Assembly (NCBI GenBank): GCA_016703665.1
Contig: JADJBS010000010.1
Coordinates: 62,001 to 126,000 of the forward strand
Source: Candidatus Defluviibacillus avedoerensis
GTDB lineage: Bacteria > Pseudomonadota > Gammaproteobacteria > Burkholderiales > Burkholderiaceae_C
Direction: 5' to 3'
Length of the DNA stretch: 64,000 nt
Made by a program: the position numbers and the translations under genes. Each line of letters begins with the position of its first letter. Position 1 is the stretch's first letter. A model generated the notes under the pieces. The model worked only from the letters and a program-made list of their open reading frames with translations. It was not told where the DNA came from and made no database searches. Shown here in pieces: positions 16,295 through 24,519 of the stretch.

Positions 16295-17557
16295 TTAACG
16301 GGGTGTCACGCGCACGGGCATGCTCTTGATACCGCCCACAAAGTTGGAGCGTAAGAACGCGTGTGGTGCAGTTTGTTCGATGCGTTTGGCGCGCTTGGCC
16401 AACTCCTCCAGCAGCACGCGCACCTCCAGCCGGGCCAGCCACATGCCCAGGCAGACATGCGGGCCCCCTTGGCCAAAAGACACATGGCGGTTGGGTGTGC
16501 GGCGCAGGTTGACCTCAAAGGGCTTGTCAAACACGGTGTCGTCCCGGTTGCCGGACACAAACCACAGCAGTACCTTGTCGCCCGCTTTAATGGTCTTGCC
16601 GTGCATGTCAAAGTCTTGGAGCGCGGTACGGCGAAAGTACATGGCCGGGCTGGCCCAGCGGATCACTTCGTCGGGCACGGTGTCCCACAGGCTGGCGTCG
16701 CCGGATTGCAACTGCGGCAGCAACTCAGGCTGATTGGCCAGCGCATGCAGACCTGCTGCAATGGAATAGCGCGTGGTGTCGTTTCCCGCTGCCACCAGCA
16801 GGCAAAAGAAATTGCGGAACTCCAGCTCCGATATCACCTGCCCCGTGGAGTCTGGCTGGGTAATCAGATGCAACACGCCCGATGTATCGCCCGCCGCGTT
16901 CTTGCGCGCCATCAGGTTCTTGGCGTAGTCAAACAACTCAGCTCCTGCGGGTGAGCGGAAAGGCATCAGCCGGTAGGCGTCGGTATCGGCCTTGTCCAGC
17001 ACATGGTCAGTGAAGTCGCTGTCGGTGTTGGCTATCAGTGCATCGCCTTTGGCGACCAGCCATTCGAGGTCTGAGTCTGGTGTGCCGATGATGCGGCCCA
17101 GCATGCGCATGGGCAATTGGCGAGCGACCTGTTTGACGGCGTCAAACTCACCCTGTTCCATCACCTTGTCCAGAATCTCGACGCACAGCTCGCGGATCTG
17201 GTCTTCAAACAAGGCCATCATCGGCTTGGAGAAAGCCTTGGCGACCAGCATGCGCGTGCGGGTGTGAGCCGGCGAGTCAGTCTCCTGAAATGTGGCGCGG
17301 GCCACCACCTCTTCAGGCGTTTGGTCTTCCATGCGAATGCCATGCGCCGAGCTGAACACCGCAAAATTGCGGTTCACATCCAGTATGTCTTGGTGACGGG
17401 TAACCGACCAAAAGCCCTTGCCACCAGGGTAGTCGCACCAGGCTAGCGGATCGTCCCGACGCATGCGCGCAAAGGTGTTGTGCGGCGCGCCATTTACAAA
17501 GCTGTCGTGGCTGGAGAGGTCGGCGTGGCCGTTGTCGGTGGGGTACCAGACGGTCAT
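16295..17557 (-). CDS. Cytochrome P450
   Basis: A soluble bacterial P450 of 420 residues from ATG 17557 (MTVWYPTDNG). I-helix oxygen-activation motif AGNDTTR begins at about residue 257; the ExxR pair is Glu297/Arg300; the heme ligand is Cys369 in FGQGGPHVCLG. There is no membrane anchor, so it is a class I enzyme using a ferredoxin, and the ferredoxin gene is two genes downstream. The neighbouring ligase and amidotransferase imply that its substrate is an amine or a gamma-glutamyl-amide, which it would hydroxylate or N-dealkylate. An in-frame start at 17599 would overlap the preceding intergenic region and add an unconserved tail. Confidence 0.95.
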   Translation of the reverse strand: MTVWYPTDNGHADLSSHDSFVNGAPHNTFARMRRDDPLAWCDYPGGKGFWSVTRHQDILDVNRNFAVFSSAHGIRMEDQTPEEVVARATFQETDSPAHTRTRMLVAKAFSKPMMALFEDQIRELCVEILDKVMEQGEFDAVKQVARQLPMRMLGRIIGTPDSDLEWLVAKGDALIANTDSDFTDHVLDKADTDAYRLMPFRSPAGAELFDYAKNLMARKNAAGDTSGVLHLITQPDSTGQVISELEFRNFFCLLVAAGNDTTRYSIAAGLHALANQPELLPQLQSGDASLWDTVPDEVIRWASPAMYFRRTALQDFDMHGKTIKAGDKVLLWFVSGNRDDTVFDKPFEVNLRRTPNRHVSFGQGGPHVCLGMWLARLEVRVLLEELAKRAKRIEQTAPHAFLRSNFVGGIKSMPVRVTPR

Positions 17558-17600
17558 AGATGTCGCTTTCTTGAGGGGGGATGAAACTGCCTTCAGCACA

Positions 17601-18320
17601 TCAAGCGGTGCGGGGCATTTCCAGAAACTGGACGATCCAGCGGAACATCAGTTCATCGTCTAGTGCATCGTTGATGTGTGATCGCGCCTGTGCAATCAGC
17701 GCAGCATCCAACTTGCCGTCCAAGAACATCAGCAGATCGGTCATGAACTGGCGCGAGATTTCTGGGTGGTATTGGCTGGTAAAGAAGTGCTGACCGATAG
17801 CAAACGAGCCCACGGGGCAGAAATCCGAGTGGCTCAATACTTGCGCACCGGGCGGCGGCGTCAACACCTGTTCGTTATGCGCGGCGAATAAATGGAGGCG
17901 AGATTTCTCAGGCTGCATCCAGCGCTCTGCATGCATGACATCCGTCCCCGCAACACCGAGACACCAACCGCCTGGGTTGTGCCCGACCACGCCACCCAGC
18001 GCCTTGGCGATGGCCTGGTGACCGAAGCACAGACCCACGGTGGGCACCTGAAAACGATCTAACTCCCGGATCACTTCCAACAGTGGAGCCACCCACGGCA
18101 GATCAGCATTCACCGACGCCGGGCTGCCAGTAATCAGGTAGCCGTCATAGGCGGGCGCACAGGGGGGAAACACGCCGTCCTTCACGCTCAGCACCTCGTA
18201 AACCCAGTCTGGGCGCAGGGCACGCAGGCGCGCAGCGAACTTCTCGCCATCGTTAGGGTAAGCCTGCGCAAAAGCGGAATCGTCGTCGTTGGTCAGGAGG
18301 ATGGCAATGCGTCGGGTCAT
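17601..18320 (-). CDS. Class I glutamine-amidotransferase-fold hydrolase (AtdA2-like)
   Basis: A 239-residue class I amidotransferase domain with the catalytic triad Cys98 (GLCFGHQ), His185 and Glu187 (QYHPE). It has no attached synthetase domain, so it hydrolyses an amide by itself or serves a partner. In aniline-degrading bacteria a protein of this type, AtdA2/TdnT, hydrolyses gamma-glutamylanilide made by the GS-like AtdA1. Here it heads an operon with a GS-like ligase, so the same pairing is likely. It is transcribed divergently from the AraC-type regulator (151-bp shared control region). Confidence 0.87.
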   Translation of the reverse strand: MTRRIAILLTNDDDSAFAQAYPNDGEKFAARLRALRPDWVYEVLSVKDGVFPPCAPAYDGYLITGSPASVNADLPWVAPLLEVIRELDRFQVPTVGLCFGHQAIAKALGGVVGHNPGGWCLGVAGTDVMHAERWMQPEKSRLHLFAAHNEQVLTPPPGAQVLSHSDFCPVGSFAIGQHFFTSQYHPEISRQFMTDLLMFLDGKLDAALIAQARSHINDALDDELMFRWIVQFLEMPRTA

Positions 18321-18471
18321 GGCCGGTAATGGTAGGAGTAGCCCGCTGGAGCGCGTTATCCATTTTGAGCACCGAACTGGGCAGGGTTTTCACGCAGAAT
18401 CGCAGTTGCAGCCTGGATGCTCGATAAACTGGCGGAGAGAAACCTCTTAGACGATTCCTACAGCCCTACTT

Positions 18472-19485
18472 TTGCTTCCCGTGAAGACCACCGCCGCGCC
18501 TTTCCATCCGACACCCGATCAAGTCCACGTGGAATGGATTCACGCGGTGGATACCGATGACATCGACGTGCTGGCGGCGTCACAAAGTGGCTGGCAACTG
18601 CAGTATGAGCAGTTGTCGGGCGGGCCGTTTGAAGGCTGCATCCGACACATTCAATTGCCAGGCGTGCGCCTGGTGTTTGAAAGCGCCAACCAGGCATTGC
18701 GCCAGCGTGGCCAGATCGGCAGCACCGACTACGGTTTCGCGATGGCGCTGGACTTAGGGGGAGAGGCTATTTTTAATGGCCAGCGGCTCGACCCCAACAC
18801 CATCATGGTGGGTAAAGGGGACAAACTGGATTTGTGTACCCCACCGCACTTTTCCATGATTGCGGTGGTGGTCAGCGCCGATCTGCTTCAGCCCCTGTGG
18901 GAGAGGATGTACCACAAGCCTATGGCCAGCTGGCTGGACCAACAGATCGTATTGCATGCACAACCTGCGGCCGTGGCGGCGCTCAAGGCGTTGCACCTGG
19001 GCGCTATGCGCCGCGCTGCCAGCTTTGATCAAAGTACGCTGCAAAGCCCCGCGTGCCTGCAGTTACGCGATGATGTACTGATCGAGTGGATCGAAACCTT
19101 GCCGCCGCAGGTGAGCACTGCAGAGCTGGAAACGGTGGCCGCGCGCAAACACATCGTAGACCGAGCCTGCGAGATCATGATGTCTGAGCCGTCAGAGACC
19201 CTGTCGATGCTGGAACTGTGTCGCCAGGTGGGTGCCAGTCGGCGCAAGCTGAGTTACTGCTTCCAGGACGTGCTGGGTACCAGCCCGGCCAAGTATTTGC
19301 GTGCTTCACGCCTTAACGGTGTACGGCGGGACTTGAAAGCCGCGCGCGATGCCAGCGTGAGTGTGCAAGACGTGGCCACCCGATGGGGCTTTGACCACCT
19401 GAGCCAGTTCAGCCAGGACTACAAACACCTGTTTGGTGAGTTGCCTTCTGCCACGCTGAGACTTAACTTGAAGAGGATCAAGTAA
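18472..19485 (+). CDS. AraC-family transcriptional regulator (EutR-like)
   Basis: A 337-residue regulator. The C-terminal AraC DNA-binding domain has two helix-turn-helices: SMLELCRQVGASRRKLSYCF and VQDVATRWGFDHLSQFSQDY, with the conserved 'GFDHLSQFS' end. The N-terminal ~200 residues are a ligand-sensing region resembling EutR-like proteins. The start is not ATG: TTG 18472 or GTG 18481 are both possible and I keep the first. It is divergent from the amidotransferase-P450-ligase-ferredoxin operon and is its probable activator, responding to the amine substrate or an intermediate. It is convergent with the sulfatase gene. Confidence 0.87.
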   Translation: MLPVKTTAAPFHPTPDQVHVEWIHAVDTDDIDVLAASQSGWQLQYEQLSGGPFEGCIRHIQLPGVRLVFESANQALRQRGQIGSTDYGFAMALDLGGEAIFNGQRLDPNTIMVGKGDKLDLCTPPHFSMIAVVVSADLLQPLWERMYHKPMASWLDQQIVLHAQPAAVAALKALHLGAMRRAASFDQSTLQSPACLQLRDDVLIEWIETLPPQVSTAELETVAARKHIVDRACEIMMSEPSETLSMLELCRQVGASRRKLSYCFQDVLGTSPAKYLRASRLNGVRRDLKAARDASVSVQDVATRWGFDHLSQFSQDYKHLFGELPSATLRLNLKRIK

Positions 19486-19505
19486 GGGGGTACGCCAACA
19501 AGGAT

Positions 19506-20831
19506 TCAGCGCTGAGGCATGTCCTTGACCGAGTAACCTAGGCTCACTGTGGCGTCTGCGGGAATGGGAGGCATGGTAGCGTTCCACGCCTCCCAGGCTG
19601 CACGCATGGCGTCTAGGCGATCAGGCTCTCGTTTGCCCAGGTTAGCCCGCTCGCGTTCGTCAGACGGGATGTTGAACAGGTAGTCATTGCCATCTACCCG
19701 CAGGTATTTGTAGTCGCCGTCGCGCATCGCACGCTGACCGCGGTGGTTCATGCGCCAATGCAAGGGGCGGTGAAACCGCTGGCCAGGATTTTTGAGCACG
19801 GGCAGCACGCTTACACCATCCAAGGTATAGGTCAGGTCAGCTTTGACCCCTGCTGCGTCCAGCATGGTGGCCGACCAGTCCATGGTCATGCAGTGTTGGG
19901 TGCTAACACTGCCGGGGTTGATGACAGCGGGCCAATGGGCAATCCAAGGCACGCGAATACCGCCTTCGGTCAGATCCATCTTGCCGCCCACCAGTGGCCA
20001 GTTGTCAGAGAAGCGCTCGCCGCCGTTGTCGCTGGTGAATACGACCAGGGTGTTGTCGGCCAAGCCATGGGTTTCAAGTGCGTCCATCAGCTTGCCAATG
20101 CCTTCATCCATGTGATGAATCATGCGCTGGTAGGTGTGGATATTGCCGCCATGCAGGTGGAACAGGTTGTCTTTAACTTCCTGCGCCAGCGCCTCATCGT
20201 CCCGCGTTTCCCAGGGCCAGTGCGGCGCCGTGTAATGCACGCTCAAAAAGAAAGGCGTCCCGGCTTTGGCGTCCTCGGCCATGCGCTGGATGTAGTCCAC
20301 CGATCGGTCGGTGATCAGGTCGGTCAGGTAGCCCTCTTCTGCCTTTTCTTCCTCACCAAACCACAGATCATGGGACCCTGTCGATGAACAATGGGTGAAG
20401 TAGTCCACCCCTCCGGCCATCGGGCCAAAAAATTCTTCATACCCCGATCGCAAGGGGCCAAAGGTGGGCGGATAGCCCAGATGCCACTTGCCCATCAACG
20501 CTGTGCGGTAGCCGCTGCCCTTGAGCAGCGATGGCAATGTGGGATGGTCGGTGGGCAAACCGAGCGTGGTGCTGGTGCGGGCCTTGCTGTTGATGGGTTC
20601 CTCCGCCGCACCGCGCAGGCGGTATTGGTAGCGCGCCGTCATCATCGCAAAACGCGTCGGAGAACACACTGGCGAATTGGAATAACCCTGGGTGAACTTG
20701 ATGCCCCTGGCAGCCAGACGGTCCAAAACGGGAGAAACTTCGCCAAATTGTGCTGGACGGCCACCGTAGCAGCCCAGGTCTGCGAAGCCCAGGTCGTCGG
20801 CGACGATAAAGATGATGTTGGGTCTGTTCAT
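19506..20831 (-). CDS. Sulfatase (arylsulfatase type, formylglycine-dependent)
   Basis: A 441-residue type I sulfatase. NIIFIVADDLG carries the metal-binding Asp pair (Asp11, Asp12), and CSPTR (56-60) is the full CxPxR signature whose Cys becomes formylglycine. MGKWHLG and FTSDNGGE provide the remaining conserved metal and sulfate contacts. No signal peptide is seen, so it is probably cytoplasmic. It hydrolyses a sulfate ester of unknown alcohol or phenol. It is the downstream gene of three Bug receptors on the same strand (11-bp gap), so the imported organic acid may carry a sulfate ester; that is inference. A formylglycine-forming enzyme is not in the window. Confidence 0.92.
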   Translation of the reverse strand: MNRPNIIFIVADDLGFADLGCYGGRPAQFGEVSPVLDRLAARGIKFTQGYSNSPVCSPTRFAMMTARYQYRLRGAAEEPINSKARTSTTLGLPTDHPTLPSLLKGSGYRTALMGKWHLGYPPTFGPLRSGYEEFFGPMAGGVDYFTHCSSTGSHDLWFGEEEKAEEGYLTDLITDRSVDYIQRMAEDAKAGTPFFLSVHYTAPHWPWETRDDEALAQEVKDNLFHLHGGNIHTYQRMIHHMDEGIGKLMDALETHGLADNTLVVFTSDNGGERFSDNWPLVGGKMDLTEGGIRVPWIAHWPAVINPGSVSTQHCMTMDWSATMLDAAGVKADLTYTLDGVSVLPVLKNPGQRFHRPLHWRMNHRGQRAMRDGDYKYLRVDGNDYLFNIPSDERERANLGKREPDRLDAMRAAWEAWNATMPPIPADATVSLGYSVKDMPQR

Positions 20832-20842
20832 GGCGTTATCTT

Positions 20843-21835
20843 TTATTCGACTTTCATGTCGGTTGTTCGAACGACCTTGGCATAGCGCTCGCTCAGGTCA
20901 GCCAGTCGCTTGGCGGCCGCGGCGCCGGTCAACCCCTCGTAATGCAGATCGAGGTTGCTCAGGCGGGTTTGAACGTCAGCCTTGGCCAGGGCATCAACCA
21001 CACCGCGTTGCAAGGCTTGCACCACCGCATCTGGTGTGGCCACGGGCACCATGGCGATATAGAGCACTTCCTGCTCCAGTGTTTTCAGGCCCAGTTCGCT
21101 CACCGTGGGCACATCGGGTGCCAAGCGAGATCGGCGCTGACTTGTCACGGCCAGTGCTGTGATTTTTCCGGCCTTGACATGCGGCATCATGCCCGGCGTG
21201 GCCAGCACGCCTGCGTCCACTTCACCCGACAGCACTGCAGTAACAGCGGGCGTATTGCCCTTGTAGGGTATGTGGTTGGCCTTGACACCCGTGGCTTCGT
21301 GTAGCACTTCAATCGCCAGGTGGCCAGGGCTACCCGCACCTGCAGAGGAGAAGTTAAGGGGTTTCTTTTTGCCTGCTGCAATCAGATCAGCGACAGACTT
21401 CAAGCCCGTTGTGGGATGTACGCCCAGCAGCAGTCCGCTGGACGCCATCACCATCACGGGCTTGAGGTCAGCTGCCTTGAAAGGCATTCCTTTGTAGATG
21501 TGCGGGTTGACCGTCAAGGTGGAATCAATGCCAAACAGCACGGTGTAGCCATCTGGCGCACTTTTGGCGACTTGGTCTGCGCCAATGTTGCCGCTGGCAC
21601 CCGCTTTGTTTTCGACCACAAAGGCTTGCTTGAACGCGGTTTGTAGCGCATCTGCCATGGTGCGGGCAATGATGTCGGACGGCCCCCCCGCGGGGAAGTT
21701 ATTGATCAAGCGCACCGTGCGGTTGGGCCAATCGCTTGCGGAGCCCGGCACGCTCGTCTGAGCGCCTGCCCCCAAACTGAGCAGCAGGCCAGTGGCAACT
21801 AGACATGAGGTGAAGCAGCGTTGTCGAATGTTCAT
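20843..21835 (-). CDS. Bug-family tripartite tricarboxylate transporter receptor (1)
   Basis: A 330-residue periplasmic solute receptor from ATG 21835 (MNIRQRC) with a Sec signal peptide ending near GAGAQTS. The Bug/TctC fold signatures are visible: WPNRTVRLINNFPAGGPSD after the signal, VVENKAGASGNIGADQVA, then HIPYKGNTPAVTAVLSGEVD. These proteins bind carboxylates and usually pass them to a TctAB membrane pair, which is absent here. It is the last of three tandem receptors, 11 bp before the sulfatase. Ligand unknown. Confidence 0.93.
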   Translation of the reverse strand: MNIRQRCFTSCLVATGLLLSLGAGAQTSVPGSASDWPNRTVRLINNFPAGGPSDIIARTMADALQTAFKQAFVVENKAGASGNIGADQVAKSAPDGYTVLFGIDSTLTVNPHIYKGMPFKAADLKPVMVMASSGLLLGVHPTTGLKSVADLIAAGKKKPLNFSSAGAGSPGHLAIEVLHEATGVKANHIPYKGNTPAVTAVLSGEVDAGVLATPGMMPHVKAGKITALAVTSQRRSRLAPDVPTVSELGLKTLEQEVLYIAMVPVATPDAVVQALQRGVVDALAKADVQTRLSNLDLHYEGLTGAAAAKRLADLSERYAKVVRTTDMKVE

Positions 21836-21889
21836 GGGGTTTGCCAAGCGAGGTTTAAGAAAGAAATTCGATATTCGGTTTATCAAGAA

Positions 21890-22906
21890 TCACTCTGTTG
21901 CTACAAAATTAGTAGCTTTCATGATTTTGGCCCAGCGTGCGGTGTCGTCCCGCAAGGTCTTGAGCAGCGCTTCAGGGCCATCGCCCACGGGGTACATGCC
22001 GTTGATCAGCAACTGCTGACGCACTTCGCGGCTGTTGACGGCTTTGGCAAACTCAGTGCGCAATTTATCCAGCACGACAGCAGGCGTTTTAGCCGGGGCG
22101 AAGTACGCAAACCAGGCCGAGGCCACCACATCCTTGTAGCCCAGTTCGGCAAAGCATGGCGTGCCAGGCATCGGGGGTGATCGCTTGGCACCACTGGTCG
22201 CGAGCACCTTGACGCGTCCTGTGGGTAGCATGGAGATGGCGCCACCCACGGTGTCAAAGTAAACCGGAATGTTGCCGCCCATCACGTCCTGTCGAGCGGG
22301 GGTAGAACCTTTGTACGGGATGTGCAACATCTGAAGCCCCGCTGCGCGGTTCAGCATCTCACCCAAAAAATGCGAGGGTGTGCCTGCGCCATACGACGCA
22401 AAGCTCAGCTTATTGCCCTGGGCTTTAGCCCAGGCGACAAACTCGGCCAGCGTGTTGGCAGGCACGTCCTTGTGCACGCACATGGCCAGCTCAAAACTGG
22501 CGGCATTGATGATGGGGGCAAAGTCTTTGAGTGGGTCGTAATTGAGCTTGGCGTACGCGCTCGGGAACATGGCCATCACGCTGGCGGGACCGAGCAGCAG
22601 GGTGTGTCCATCGGGCTCTGCGTTCTTGACCGCTTCGGCCGCAATGCGCCCCGCTGCGCCTGCGCGGTTGTCGATGATGATCGGGCCCAGGCTGGTGCGC
22701 ACGGCGTCCGCAATGGCCCGGGTTAGGATATCCTGGGTACCACCTGCGGGAATGCCCAGCAACACCTTGATGGGACGATTAGGAAAACTTTGTGCACGCA
22801 CTGCGGGCCAAGCCCCCAGTCCACCGGCAAGCGCTAGGGTAGCAAGCAAGTCGCGGCGGGGTTGATCGACGACAGCGCTCGCTTTAGATGGGGCTGCGTG
22901 GTTCAT
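21890..22906 (-). CDS. Bug-family receptor (2), Tat-type signal
   Basis: A 338-residue Bug receptor from ATG 22906 (MNHAAPSKAS). The leader contains RRDLLATLALAGGLGAWPA, a twin-arginine-like signal, unlike its two neighbours with Sec leaders. Fold signatures: IKVLLGIPAGGTQD, IIDNRAGAAGRIAAEAV, HIPYKGSTPARQDVMGGNIP. Sequence differs strongly from receptors 1 and 3, so the three are old paralogues rather than recent copies. It lies 11 bp after receptor 3 and 54 bp before receptor 1. Confidence 0.92.
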   Translation of the reverse strand: MNHAAPSKASAVVDQPRRDLLATLALAGGLGAWPAVRAQSFPNRPIKVLLGIPAGGTQDILTRAIADAVRTSLGPIIIDNRAGAAGRIAAEAVKNAEPDGHTLLLGPASVMAMFPSAYAKLNYDPLKDFAPIINAASFELAMCVHKDVPANTLAEFVAWAKAQGNKLSFASYGAGTPSHFLGEMLNRAAGLQMLHIPYKGSTPARQDVMGGNIPVYFDTVGGAISMLPTGRVKVLATSGAKRSPPMPGTPCFAELGYKDVVASAWFAYFAPAKTPAVVLDKLRTEFAKAVNSREVRQQLLINGMYPVGDGPEALLKTLRDDTARWAKIMKATNFVATE

Positions 22907-22917
22907 GGTTGATGACC

Positions 22918-23895
22918 TCAAGGTTGAAATCCAGACCGCTGCACCACCGGGGCCCACAATTTTTGGAAGTCTTTCAGCATCGCCTGCGTCTGTGCCTGTG
23001 TGGTGACCACCGAGTTCATCTTGGCATCAGAAAACTTGCGTTGGGTGTCCGGGTCTTGCATCACTTCGGTGATGGCCTGCGCAAGTGCTTGCACCTTTTC
23101 TTGCGGCATGGACGCTGGTGCAAAAAAGGTATTCCACCCAGTCGCCACCAAGTTAAGCCCCGCCTCCTTAAAGGTGGGAATATGGGGGGCCAAGGGTGAG
23201 CGCTTGTCGCCCGAGACAGCCAGAATGCGCAGTTTGCCGCCCTCGTGGTGGGGCAAAACGGTGTCAAAGGTATCGAAGGCCACGGGGACTTGGCCACCAA
23301 TCAGATCCGTCATCAACGGCGCCGAGCCCCTGTAGCCAATGACCTGGGCATTGACCTGGGCTTTTTCACCGGTCATCAAGGCAAAGAAGTGCGGAAGGCT
23401 GCCTGTGGCTGGTACGCCGAAGTTTGCTTTCTCGGGGTTGGCGCGGAGCCAGGCGATCAGGTGGCTCAGTTCGCGCACCGGCACTGCGGTGGACACTGCC
23501 AACGCAAACTCGTAGTTGTTGACTTGCGACACGGGCACAAAGTCGCGTTCGGGGTCGTAGCCGTTGTCCTTAAAGACGAGTGGCGCCACCACCATGACGG
23601 CAGGGTTGGCCAGCATCAGCACGTTCTTGCCAACGGGCGTGGCCTTGACCTGCTGCGCTGCAAGACGCCCACCCGCACCGGTTTTATTTTCGACCACCAC
23701 GCTTACTTTGAGCTTGGCCTGGAGTTTGTCCGCCACGATGCGGGCGACTCGGTCTGATGATCCCCCTGGCGCATAGCCCAGCACGATGCTCACAGGACTG
23801 TCCCAGACAACCGGGGCGCCGTGGGCTGTAGCCAGCCAGGTGAATGCAAGCAGGGCAGCGACTAACCAAGGACGGCGACGGATGGTTTTTGACAT
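22918..23895 (-). CDS. Bug-family receptor (3), first of the operon
   Basis: A 325-residue Bug receptor with a Sec signal (MSKTIRRRPWLVAALLAFTW, cleavage near AHG-AP). Signatures: VSIVLGYAPGGSSDRVARI, VVENKTGAGGRLAAQQV, VIGYRGSAPLMTDLIGGQVP. It is the promoter-proximal gene of the receptor/sulfatase operon and faces the MarR gene across a 92-bp divergent region with an inverted repeat. The ligand is unknown. Confidence 0.92.
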   Translation of the reverse strand: MSKTIRRRPWLVAALLAFTWLATAHGAPVVWDSPVSIVLGYAPGGSSDRVARIVADKLQAKLKVSVVVENKTGAGGRLAAQQVKATPVGKNVLMLANPAVMVVAPLVFKDNGYDPERDFVPVSQVNNYEFALAVSTAVPVRELSHLIAWLRANPEKANFGVPATGSLPHFFALMTGEKAQVNAQVIGYRGSAPLMTDLIGGQVPVAFDTFDTVLPHHEGGKLRILAVSGDKRSPLAPHIPTFKEAGLNLVATGWNTFFAPASMPQEKVQALAQAITEVMQDPDTQRKFSDAKMNSVVTTQAQTQAMLKDFQKLWAPVVQRSGFQP

Positions 23896-23943
23896 GCAGG
23901 CTCCAGTATGAAAAGACTCTCAAGTCAATGTAATGGCTGCACA

Positions 23944-23962
23944 ATTGATTGTTCTAATCAAT
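23944..23962. promoter_or_regulatory. Inverted repeat, probable MarR operator
   Basis: ATTGATT, a 5-base spacer, then AATCAAT: perfect 7-bp arms in the 92-bp divergent region between the Bug-receptor operon and the MarR gene. AT-rich 16-20-bp palindromes of this kind are usual MarR sites. The site begins 26 bp upstream of the marR-type start codon and 49 bp upstream of the receptor start, so it could control both. Confidence 0.6.
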
Positions 23963-23987
23963 CACCGTCAGGATTTACCCGCACACC

Positions 23988-24500
23988 ATGACCCGAGCCT
24001 TGAGAAAACCAGCCCAGTTTGAGAACTTGCTGCTGTTCCGTCTGAGCCGCATATTGGCCTCAGGCGGCGCACCGGTGATTCGCCTGTGCGAAGGCCGGTA
24101 TGGAATCACGCGGCGTGAATGGCGGGTCATTGCGTCATTGCAGTCGGCCAAGCGGATGTTGTCGTCCGAACTGGCAGAGCACCTTCAGCTCGACCGGGCA
24201 CGCACCTCGCGCGCCATCACATCGCTGGTTGCCAAAGGCTTACTGCAAAGGCATGGCGTGGCAGGAGACCAACGAAAAGCGGCGGTGGAAATGACTGACA
24301 AAGGCCGCAAGCTTTATGCGGAGCTGTTTCCTCAGGTGCAGGAAATCAATGCTGGGCTGCTAGGTGCCTTGAGCGATTCAGAAATCGCACTACTGGACAA
24401 CATGCTGAGCGCTGTGCAATCGCAGGCCGAGCGCATGGGAATGCTTGACGGTCTGCCCAAGGCAGACCGGCGTCGGGGGCGCAAGCTACCCCCGCCCTGA
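23988..24500 (+). CDS. MarR-family transcriptional regulator
   Basis: A 170-residue winged-helix regulator. The DNA-binding part is visible as YGITRREWRVIASLQ, LSSELAEHLQLDRARTSRAI and the wing KGLLQRHGVAGDQRKAAVEM; flanking helices form the dimer. It is divergent from the Bug-receptor/sulfatase operon and convergent with the aldehyde dehydrogenase gene (20-bp gap). MarR proteins of catabolic clusters are repressors released by an aromatic or organic acid. Ligand unknown. Confidence 0.9.
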   Translation: MTRALRKPAQFENLLLFRLSRILASGGAPVIRLCEGRYGITRREWRVIASLQSAKRMLSSELAEHLQLDRARTSRAITSLVAKGLLQRHGVAGDQRKAAVEMTDKGRKLYAELFPQVQEINAGLLGALSDSEIALLDNMLSAVQSQAERMGMLDGLPKADRRRGRKLPPP

Positions 24501-24519
24501 GCATTCAAAACCCAGAAAA

